The notes under the pieces are model-generated. The model saw only the letters and a list, made by a program, of their open reading frames with translations, was not told where the DNA came from and did no database searches. From NCBI GenBank assembly GCA_006384855.1, contig VCJN01003320.1, positions 21,148 to 85,147 on the forward strand: 64,000 bases of DNA, written 5' to 3'. Below, one piece after another: positions 31,883-40,980 of the stretch. Positions within the stretch are counted from its first letter, which is position 1, and every line of letters starts with the position of its first letter. This DNA is from Tetraselmis striata (Eukaryota; Chlorophyta; Chlorodendrophyceae; Chlorodendrales; Chlorodendraceae). The translations under genes and the position numbers were made by a program.

Positions 31883-32584
31883 TCACTGACGGCATGTCTC
31901 GCTCTCCTTCAGCTCCTGGGCCGTCCGCCGCCTCACCCTGCGCACCCTACCAGCCGCGCGTGCCTTCTCGGAAGCCTCACACACGGCGGCGCGAGTCGCG
32001 TCGTGGAACGCGTCCCTGACATGGCGGAACTCCGCCCTCTTCGTGGCCGTGGTCGGGCAGGGGACTGCCCGCTGATGGGTCGCCATGCATGGGTACTTGG
32101 GGCCGCACAAAGCCGGGGTGCCGTCGCAGCAACACTCCCAGTCCGTCCGTTGGCCGCAGTCCACGCATGACGGGCGTCCGGCCAGGACACGCACATGATA
32201 GTGCATGTGGCCGCCTCCCGCCACTGCTCGTAGTGCTCCGGTCAACATGGCGACGAGCAAGTCGGCATGTCCCGCAGGTGGCTGCGGGGCGGGTGGCGCG
32301 AGCGCAGCCTCGCTCGCCTCGACAACCCCCTCAGCCCGATCAGTCGCCTCGACCACGGCCTCCTCAGCCTCCTGACGCGGCGCACCAGGCGCATCATCGT
32401 CGCCTGGCAGGGCGTCCCCCCCCGCAACGGCGCCGTCGGCGGTGGCCGACGCCGTCGTGGCGGGGTGTTGTGAGGAGGTGGCCCTAGACATAGGTGGGGC
32501 CGGCACCGCCATGTGTTGCTCCACATGCGGTGCGGTTCCTGACGCGACAGCTCCGTCGCACCAGTACTGGCGCCGGCACCCCAC
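31883..32584 (-). CDS. Ala-rich ORF with a Cys-rich zinc-ribbon-like segment
   Basis: A 233-codon minus-strand frame. After a long Ala/Pro/acidic segment it has the cluster CVDCGQRTDWECCCDG followed by LCGPKYPCMATHQR. The pattern C-x2-C ... W-x-C-x-C ... LC ... C ... H is like the C-terminal ribbon of piggyBac-type transposases. A basic C-terminus (RRVRRRTAQ) follows. No DDE catalytic block is visible nearby, so it may be an orphaned transposase end. The full length and start are uncertain. Confidence 0.35.
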   Translation of the reverse strand: MGCRRQYWCDGAVASGTAPHVEQHMAVPAPPMSRATSSQHPATTASATADGAVAGGDALPGDDDAPGAPRQEAEEAVVEATDRAEGVVEASEAALAPPAPQPPAGHADLLVAMLTGALRAVAGGGHMHYHVRVLAGRPSCVDCGQRTDWECCCDGTPALCGPKYPCMATHQRAVPCPTTATKRAEFRHVRDAFHDATRAAVCEASEKARAAGRVRRVRRRTAQELKESETCRQ

Positions 32585-32776
32585 GCACGCCTGCTGGGCT
32601 TACCACCAACCGGCATGTTTCCGTTGGGAGGCGGTTCATCCGCGTCGGAGGTGAGCGGCGGTGCCTGTGTGGGTGTGGATACTGCCCGGCCATTAGGGCT
32701 CCCGCCGCCTGTCGCTCCGCCGACCCACGCCGCGGCGTGTGCTGCGCCCCGCATAGTCGCCTCGAATATAATATAC

Positions 32777-33115
32777 ATGACGCGGGGACGGGGGGGGATT
32801 CGTGCGTTTCGTAGGTCGGCGGAAAGGCGTGCGAAGCTGCGGCTGGCGAAGGTGGTGGAAGTAAGCGTGGCGGCGTCGGCGGCGTATTACCGTGCGTGCA
32901 TGCGTGCGCAACCCCGCGGCAGCAAGCGCCGGACTCGGCGTGTGCCAGCGGCAGAGCTGCGAAGCCATGGACACGGTACGGGATGCCAAGTCTGGCTAAG
33001 CAACTGCCGAGGCTGGCGGCTTAACCCCCATGTCCGGCGGTTGAGGGACGGAAAGTGTGTAGAAGTTGATCGGGAAAGCGGGCATATAAGCCTGGCTGTG
33101 CTAGGTTCCTATTAA
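32777..33115 (+). CDS. Basic ORF of unknown function
   Basis: A 112-codon frame starting MTRGRGGIRAFRRSAERR. It is strongly basic in its first half and has a possible helical segment (AKVVEVSVAASAAYY). It lies divergently from the Cys-rich frame at 31883-32584. There is no recognised domain, and chance in GC-rich DNA is possible. Confidence 0.25.
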   Translation: MTRGRGGIRAFRRSAERRAKLRLAKVVEVSVAASAAYYRACMRAQPRGSKRRTRRVPAAELRSHGHGTGCQVWLSNCRGWRLNPHVRRLRDGKCVEVDRESGHISLAVLGSY

Positions 33116-33482
33116 GTAATGGCGGTTTGTGCTAAGTAATTCGTAGGGGTAGACCATGCAGCGCAGGTAGGGGGCGGTATAAATGAGGCCGGGCACATAT
33201 ACTGCTCCACGAAACGACACTGTCGCACGTGTAGTTGAATAGACGCCCCCCCCCCCCCCCCCCCCCCCCCGCCGGGTCGGCCCGCCGGGTCGGCCCGCCG
33301 ACCCGCCACGGCATGTAATATTTGTCATGCATCGCCGGGGTATGTGTGAGTGGATGCCCCGCCGCCACATCCCCCCCCCCCCCCCCCTTTACACTTGTGC
33401 ACTCATTAAGTTTGGGCTGGTTTCGGAGCAGTACATGTACGTATGTATATACATACAATGGAACGTAGGACCTGCGCGGAAA

Positions 33483-34622
33483 GAGGCGGGGCTGGCGGAG
33501 TGCGTTGGGGGTGCGTAGAGTAGCGTGTTGGTGAGATTCGGGGTGCATCGGACGCCGGATGCCCATCCACCCAGCGTAAAAGACGCCTACGTAATATTCA
33601 CACTATATATATTCACACGCAAATGTGTGAAAACCGGACATTCCGTGCCGGATGGGTGGGAATACGGCGTCCGATGCAGCCAAAACCCCAGCAACACGCT
33701 ATTCTGTGCACCGCCAATGCACTCCGCCAGCACCGCCTCATTCTCTGTCGATTTCGAAAACGCCTTCACATTACCCACCGCTAATTGCAATTGCCACCGT
33801 GTAATGTTGTCACGATGTGCGCACACAACAACACTTACTACCGGTTCCGACGCGGATGGAGGCGAGGCTTGCGGAGTGCGTTGGGGGTGCGTAGAGTAGC
33901 GTGCTGCAAATAATTGGGGTGCATCGGACGCCGGATGCCCACCCACCCGGCGTAAAAGACGCGTAATATTCACACTACTTTATTAACACACAAATGTGTG
34001 AAAACCGGACATTCCGTGCCGGATGGGTGGGAATACGGCGTCCGATGCAGCCAAAACCCCAGCAACACGCTATTCTGTGCACCGCCAATGCACTCCGCCA
34101 GCACCGCCTCATTCTCTGTCGATTTCGAAAACGCCTTCACATTATCCACCGCTAATTGCAATTGCCACCGTGTAATGTTGTCACGATGTGCGCACACAAC
34201 AACACTTACTACCGGTTCCGACGCGGATGGAGGCGAGGCTTGCGGAGTGCGTTGGGGGTGCGTAGAGTAGCGTGCTGCAAATAATTGGGGTGCATCGGAC
34301 GCCGGATGCCCATCCACCCGGCGTAAAAGACGCGTAATATTCACACTGCTTTATTAACACACAAATGTGTGAAAACCGGACATTCCGTGCCGGATGGGTG
34401 GGAATACGGCGTCCGATGCAGCCAAAACCCCAGCAACACGCTATTCTATGCACCGCCAATGCACTCCGCCAGCACCGCCTCATTCTCTGTCGATTTCGAA
34501 AACGCCTTCACATTATCCACCGCTAATAATTGCAATTGCCACCGTGTAATGTTGTCACGATGTGCGCACACAACAACACTTACTACCGGTTCCGACGCGG
34601 ATGGAGGCGAGGCTTGCGGAGT
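33483..34622. repeat. Tandem array, period 371-376 bp, three units plus a partial
   Basis: Unit starts (GGGTGCATCGGACGCCGGAT) fall at 33541, 33917 and 34288. A partial leading piece occupies 33483-33540, and the last unit degenerates after about 34622. Units are nearly identical, with a TAT/ACT indel and a TAA insertion in the third. Each unit holds an inverted repeat, GCATCGGACGCC...CCATCCACCCGGC against GCCGGATGGGTGGG...GGCGTCCGATGC, around a loop with AATATTCACACT. Near-identical open frames on both strands follow from the repetition; I see no known domain in either. Confidence 0.9.
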
Positions 34623-34740
34623 GCACTTGCGGTGCACAGACTACCAGGAGACTAGACCCATTGTCGCTTATTTACAAGCACGGGCGGTGCTGCCAGACCT
34701 GATCGTCTACGGCCGATATAATATTCACACTATATTAACA

Positions 34741-34795
34741 TCGGTGCACACCGCCGCACACCGCCGCACACCGCCGCACACCGCCGCACAACGCT
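34741..34795. repeat. Short tandem repeat (CACACCGCCG-type)
   Basis: Four to five copies of a 9-12 bp unit (CGCACACCGC). No gene is recognised between 34640 and 34990. Confidence 0.75.
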
Positions 34796-35429
34796 GCGCG
34801 CGCACATTCGTCGCACACATTATCCCGGATTCACTCGCCGTATCCATTACGCCGTGCTACTTCAACAATAAACATTGCGAAATTACACCGACACAATGCC
34901 GCACCGACTAGCTCTTGACAATACGTGCATATAAATAGTAGTGGCGCGCTGCTCCTCGCCTCCGATGTGTCGTTGACTGCTGCGGAAGGCGGTCGTCGAC
35001 TGGGTGTTAGTTTCTCCACCTCGGCCGCCGCCCCCCCCCCCTCCCCCTTCACCGCTCACAGCGCCATGGCCGACCTCGCCCCCCCGGGCAAAAGTGGGCG
35101 GCGAGCCTTGTTGTCTCGCGTGTCCGCGCCGCCGGCATCGAGGAGGACGAGAAAGACATGAGGAAACGCGTGACAAGGTGGGCGCGCAACAAAACACTCC
35201 ATCCTCCGCATTAGCGCGCACCCACTCGTGGCTAACTTGTGCCGCGCGCAGGTTCGTCCGGGAGCGCCGTAAGGCCCACCTCAACGCCAAGGCTTCCACA
35301 GTGCCAGCGGCGCAACTCGTGGTGGCCGAGGAGGCCGCATCCTCAGCCGCTTAAAGGCGAAACGATTGTGGCTTGTTGTGGGTGTCTGGGCACAGGGGGC
35401 GTCCCGACGCGAAGGTAAGGAAGCTCATG

Positions 35430-35654
35430 GCGGCGTCGTCGACGGCACAGCCTCCCGGGGTGGTGAAGACACTGACGGATGACAAGAAGCGGAAGAGGCC
35501 AGTGAAGAAACGCCGAGGTAAGAAACTGACGGTCGCGGAGTCGGAGGCGGAGTCGGAGGCGCAGGCGGAGGCGGAGGCGGAGGCGGAGGCGGAGGCAGCG
35601 AGATCGTCGAAGCGGAGGGTCCCCCGGGCACGCAAGAACAAGAACAAGCAGTAG
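35430..35654 (+). CDS. Small Lys/Glu-rich ORF, nuclear-like
   Basis: From ATG 35430 the frame has a basic cluster (KKRKRPVKKRRGKK), then an acidic Glu-Ala repeat encoded by GCGGAG-type hexamers (about 35537-35596), then a second basic cluster at the C-terminus. The frame is open upstream to 35373. Such low-complexity proteins can be real nuclear proteins, but this could equally be a product of the hexamer repeat. No recognised domain. Confidence 0.3.
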   Translation, partial: AASSTAQPPGVVKTLTDDKKRKRPVKKRRGKKLTVAESEAESEAQAEAEAEAEAEAARSSKRRVPRARKNKNKQ

Positions 35655-36373
35655 CCCCCGCCCCCTTACCCCCCCCCCCCTCCCAGGCGGGAGCGGCTGG
35701 CGGCGAGGGGGGGCGGGGGCGGGCGGGGCGGGCGTGGTCCCCCCGCCCCCGCACCCCCCCCCCCCCCCCCCCCCGGGCCACATTCCCCGATGGCAGCTGT
35801 CGCGAATATTGTAATTCAATCATTCTTCGGCAAACCGCTGCCTGCCCCCGCCCTCCCCCTCGCGAATATTTATGTAACGTGAGCACTCTTTGGCAAAACA
35901 TGGCAGCCAAACCGCCCATCTGATGACCTTTGATCGGACGGCTGGCAGGCCCGTTCAGCAGTACTAGCTATAATGTACACAAAATTCCCCAGTGTTACCA
36001 AATACGTACGGCTGCGATTTGCGCTCCCATGTACTAATAGTCGTAGTTATCCACAGGACCACTCGTCATCGTGCCCGGGTACCGGGTACCGGATACTAGA
36101 TACCCGGTACGGGCGTAATAAATATATCGCGTACTACCCGGTACTACACGGACAACCTTGTACCTTGTACGTCAGTGCCATGTACGCTTCACCGGGCTGG
36201 TACGACTACCAGAATGATGACAAAAAGGATTTATCGCCCGCCGGCAATAACGCCGGATGTACTCGCACGTAACTGGATGGACGTGCCGCCACCAGCAGCA
36301 GCCTTCACGGATAAATAATAGTCGCTAGTAGTAGTGCTTCGTCACCTGTATGTCACATCTGAATCTCACAGTG
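35655..36373. other. No recognisable gene; poly-C tracts and palindromic patches
   Basis: Contains C runs (35668-35680 and 35757-35774) and a palindromic GGGTACCGGGTACCGG patch near 36078. A 20-bp stretch at 36352-36371 (GTCACATCTGAATCTCAC) is the reverse complement of sequence at about 28718-28737. Only short frames. Confidence 0.4.
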
Positions 36374-36907
36374 ACGCCGCTTGGTATTGGACTCAAGTGC
36401 TCTTTCCCGGCAATAGCTCTCCTCGACGTTGGCCGCCAAGAAGCCGCGCTTCCAGCCGCTTAGTTGGGTAGTTTCTTCGTCCATAAGTCCCGAAAGCAGT
36501 CACTTTCATCAGCCATCTCCTCGTCGGAATCGGGCTCCAAGCCCGCACTCGCGCAAGCAAAGTCAGCCAGAAACCGGCTGCCGGCCGTCTCATTCATAGG
36601 AAAGCAACGCAGCGAGCCGCTCAATTAATTACCGCTCAATTTCTTTACTAGCTGTAGTGGGATAGCCGAGGTTCTTACGACTCCTGCGGCCCGCTACACC
36701 CTGACATAGTGTTGCATGATCTTACTCTTCCGTCGCTCATGCGGTTGTTGCCCGTTGGAGGGCAACACTTCGTCTCCAGTAGGTTACGCTGTCGCAGCAG
36801 CTGTCGGTAGGCGTTGAAGAGTTAGTTAAATTACAAGTAGATCCGTTGCATGAGTGTGGAATCCAGAGAGCCGCAAGGATCAATCGTTGTAGTCGCTGCA
36901 TTGTACA
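36374..36907 (-). mobile_element. 535-bp dispersed repeat, copy 2
   Basis: Near-identical to 26535-27071, including the same acidic 45-codon minus-strand ORF (about 36597-36460). The flanks on both sides differ from copy 1, so the shared block defines the element length. High identity implies recent movement or gene conversion. Confidence 0.75.
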
Positions 36908-37890
36908 GCCCCGTGTCCGCCAACCCGCCGACCTAGGGCCCGGCATCCGTCGACGGATGGGCGGCGTGGCGGACGGGCGACGGTCGTCCGTCGTCCGGCG
37001 TCCGGGTCCGGTACACGCGGCGGGCTTGGCGCTTTGCGCCATGCCCGCCCCGTAGACCTGATGAACGGCGACGAGCGGCCTGACTGGCGGTGGGTACAGT
37101 ACCGATACCGACGACCGGCCGACCGGACAGTACCCGTACCGGTACACGTAGTCAGCAGGCAAGCGCGACGGATATTTTGCCCGGAATTGTTACGGAGTAT
37201 GTAACGGATACAAGTAGAATTTATATTATATTATATGCGAAATCGTTCCGAATGTCGGCAACAGACAGACACACCGCCTCACAGACAGACTCATCTCGCA
37301 ATTTTAAATATGGTAAGATTTACGGGACAGCAGCTGGACAGTAGCTGGACATTTGCGGACAGCAGCTGACGTCACGCGGTGAAATATAATAAAAAGCAAG
37401 AATAATTATTAAAAATAATGAAAACCGAACCGAAGTGAATATCGATATATGTCTTTTTGGTTACAGGGAGAGCGTCCAGAGAATGCACGCAAAGTGAATA
37501 TCGATCCTAACGACTGCGTGGCTTTACGGGTTTATATTTCAGCAAGGCTGTATTTCATTTTCATTAACGCCGCCTGCTTTTATAATAAAAAAGCGGCGAG
37601 CGTGCAACTCACGCGGCTGTCCCGCCGCTCCCAAACAAAACATCATCCCGCCGCGCCATCACTGTCACCACTACTACGAACTCGGCGAAATATACCATAT
37701 CCTCCTCGCAGCAGGTGAGGAGCGCGCCACCGCCTTCAAGCAGCGGATCCGCCGGCAGTAGCGCCTTCATTGGACAATAGCAGAGCGACAACCCTGAGCT
37801 GGACCCGTCCGAAGGCTGGGCAAGTATACAAGCTGCCGTAGGGTGTCGGCGAAGCAGGGACAGGTACAGGTGGGGGCAGGCGGCGCCAGC
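36908..37890. other. No recognisable gene; upstream region of the copine-U-box gene
   Basis: Contains nested CGTCCG/GTCCGG palindromic motifs at 36945-37020. An AT-rich stretch (37190-37420) with several near-palindromic ACAGCAGCTG motifs (37326-37368) follows. The promoter of the downstream gene is probably within the last few hundred bases, but no specific element can be named. Confidence 0.4.
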
Positions 37891-38238
37891 ATGGGCGTCA
37901 CCACTAGCAAGTCGCCGAAGAAAGTTGGCGGCACGGGAGCCGCGAAATGGAAGCCAAACCCGGACCGCTTCGGCTCGATGGCGGAGGTGCAGGACGCGCT
38001 GCGCGCGAACGGGCTGGAGTCCTCCAACCTCATCATTGGCATCGATTTCACCAAGGTGAGGGCCTGCCGCGCCACTTGGCGCCGGTCTGGATAGGTCGCT
38101 ACCAGTACCCGCGCGCGCACACCCTGGCGCTCCTTCTGTCGGGTCGAGGGTATTCCGGGACACGACAGGTGGACATGTCGGAACGGCGCGCCGCACTGTG
38201 CAACCACATGCTGCTGCACGTGCGGGCGTGGGGAGCGG

Positions 38239-38272
<34 letters not shown>

Positions 38273-38832
38273 CTACCAAGCGTTGTCGGGGGCTTTGAGA
38301 CCCTCCCCGCGTGCTCGCACCGCGCTTGCAGAGCAACGAGTGGACGGGGAAGTGGAGCTTCAAGGGGCGGAGCCTGCACGCCGTTTCTCACGCGGGGGAA
38401 GACGAGCGCAACCCCTACCAGGAGGCCACGCTGGCAATCGCGTCCACGCTGGCGCCTTTCGACGACGACCAGCTCATCCCGGTGTACGGCTTCGGGGACA
38501 CCACCACCAACGACCGACACGTGTTCTCCTTCTTCCCGGGCGACAAGCCGTGCCAGGGGCTGGAGCAGGTGATGCAGCGCTACAGCGACATTGTGCCGCA
38601 CACCCGGCTGGCGGGGCCCACCTCCTTCGCGCCGCTCATCTACCGTGCCATCAACATAGTCCGCGAGAGCGAAGGTGCGCCCGCTCGAGCGCCTCGTATG
38701 ACGGCAACCTGCATATACTGCGTGTGGGACTGGCGGCAGTGCAGACTACTCCGACCCCGGAGACAGCGCACGGGGGCGCCAGGGTGGGGAGGGGCTTCTA
38801 CGAGGGCAGTTTACCGCCCGTGGTCATTCTTA

Positions 38833-38867
<35 letters not shown>

Positions 38868-40567
38868 TTTTACGGGAAGAGGAAGTGGGGCGGGGGCGGA
38901 GTGGGGGGGGGGGGGGTTCTCCAGGGGTAGTAAACTGTACGTGGTCATTCTTACCTGAACCCCCCCCTCCCCCCCCCCCCTTTATGCTAGGCGGATTCCA
39001 CATCCTCGTCATCATTGCAGACGGGCAGGTCACGCGCTCTGTGGATATGCCCAGCGACCAACAGAGCGTGCAGGAGAAAGACACAATACAGGCAATCGTG
39101 GACGCCAGGTGAGGCGGACCGGCTGGGGTCCGGACTGAAAAGCCTCTGGCAGCATGCCACTACCGGTGTATCTGCCCACATCCCATACGCCCAAATGCCC
39201 TCCCCCCCCTCCCCCCAACCATGCCATGCCTCCTCAAGGCTACGCATTTGCCTGCCACCCTCGCAGTGAGTACCCGCTGTGCATCATCATGATCGGAGTG
39301 GGCGACGGCCCATGGGACACGGTGCGCCGGACCTCCGTAGCGCACCCGCGCCTCGCCTGCCTCCCCCCTCCCCCCCCCCCCCCCCGCCCCCGCCCGCATT
39401 TTGCCCTCGTCTAACCCGCCACCTGCTTGCAGATGGCGGAATTTGACGACGCGCTGCCGGCACGCAAATTCGACAACTTTCAGTTTGTAAACTTCACCTC
39501 CATCGCTCAGAAATACGGGGTGCGGCCAGCAGCCTGGCGCAGTGCCACCCGGATGTGCCCAACCGGCTCGCGCATCCTTTGCTTTGGGTAGAATCCTCCC
39601 TCTCCCCCCCCCCCCCCCTTCCCCCCTTGTCTCACACCGCCCTGGTCGTGTTGTGGACCACAAGGACCAAGCAAAGCGCGAAGCGGTCTTTGCGGTCTCC
39701 GCGCTGATGGAGGTTCCGGACCAGTACAAGGTGGGTGCCCCGCCTACTTCCCCCCTCTGTGCTGCCGCGTGGCCCTCGCTTCACTGTCATTGTGGCCAGC
39801 TGCGCCGGAGGCAGGCAGGGGGCGGCTCCTTGGCTGCCCCTCTTACCCCACCAGCAGCCCAGCACTAGCATATCAGCTGACGCTACACGCCGCGGGTGGA
39901 CCGGCGCGCAGACAATCCAGAGGATGGGCATGATGGGGGCATCTGCGTCCGCCGCGCCTGCGCCCAAGTGGGAGGATGAAGTGAAGGACCCTCCAGGAGG
40001 CGGCGGCCAGGTGGGGCGGCGCCCTGCCTGGCGTAGGGAGGCTGTCTGAGGCACTGAGAGGCGCATGCCTGGCGGTCGCCCCGGCTGACGGTGTGCCCTA
40101 ACTGCAGGCCGCGGCAACCAGCAGCGGCGCGGAGGGCGATCAGAGCATGTACCTCTGCCCTATCACACAGTTTAGGGAGATCCTGTCTGCCGCACCTGCT
40201 TGCTTGCTTCTCACTGTGGCGGCAAACTGGCTGTCGCCGCCATTTTTGACCACCCCCCCGCCTCCCCCCTTGTTTACCCAGGAAGTCATGAAGGACCCAG
40301 TGATCGCTGCAGACGGCTTCACGGTGGGATGCGCCCACCATGTCGCGGCTTTGCCTGCCTGAACGGGTCGCACGCAGCAGCTCCTTGACGCGGGGTGCGG
40401 TTTGCGCCTCGCAGTATGAGCGGAGCGCCATCGAGGCCTGGCTGCAGAAGAAGTCCACCAGCCCGATGACAAACTCCCCGCTGGAGCATCTCAACCTCAT
40501 CCCCAACCACAGCCTGCGGTCAAACATCATGGACAAGCAGACCAGCGCCAGGAACGTTCTGTCTTGA
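37891..40567 (+). CDS. Copine-domain (vWA) protein with C-terminal U-box, RGLG-like E3 ubiquitin ligase, 10 exons
   Basis: Exons: 37891-38055, 38332-38674, 38991-39108, 39267-39321, 39433-39519, 39665-39730, 39912-40010, 40108-40170, 40282-40323, 40415-40567; about 396 residues. The start MGVTTSK fits an N-myristoylation signal (Gly2, Ser6), as in plant RGLG ligases that act at the plasma membrane. The copine/vWA domain (about residues 45-280) shows the MIDAS-type motif DFTKSNEW, then GRSLHAV, IPVYGFGD, LVIIADGQVT, IGVGDGPWDT and NFQFVNFTSI. The C-terminus is a U-box: [32 protein letters not shown]...-LIPNHSLRSNI. Plant RGLGs carry a C3HC4 RING there instead. All junctions are GT-AG and in phase except exon 8/9, where CACACAG is followed by TTTAGG. 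Confidence 0.9.
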
Positions 40568-40980
40568 TCTTCGGTGAGGCGGGGCGTGCGTGCGTGGAGG
40601 CGTCTCCGCCGCGTGGATCTTCCCCCCCCCCCCCCCCCCCCGGGGCCTTCGGGGGCGCTGCGCCACAGTCATTGGGTTTCTATTACACGCAGCTGCTGGC
40701 TTAATAGGAAGCGCAGGGGCAGATTCACGGCCGGATCTATGTAGCTGCACATCTCCGCTGGTCGTCCGGCTCCGAGTCAACCGGCAACACCATGGGTGTC
40801 ATGGGCGCCAGGGGCCGGAGCGCAGCATGTGATGGGCAGCCCGGCCAAGCAGAGTACATGGCGGAATACATACAGAAATTGCGTTACGGTTCACATGGAA
40901 GGGAAGGGGTGGAGGTTTGTCCACCGACCGCTGGCGGGACTGGGCAGGCGGCCATGGATGGCAGCCACGTCGGGTGGGCT
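40568..40980. other. Convergent intergenic spacer
   Basis: Separates the stop codons of the copine-U-box gene (plus) and the exchanger gene (minus). It contains a poly-C run (40620-40641) and no gene. Confidence 0.6.

Noticed and set aside
33483-34622. CRISPR array interpretation of the tandem units
   Set aside because: Units are 371-376 bp and nearly identical throughout, with no short repeats separated by unique spacers, and the genome is eukaryotic.
35004-35354. Pro-rich to Arg-rich frame as a gene
   Set aside because: It begins in a poly-C run and shows no family resemblance; a possible short intron (35176-35250) could be drawn but nothing supports it.
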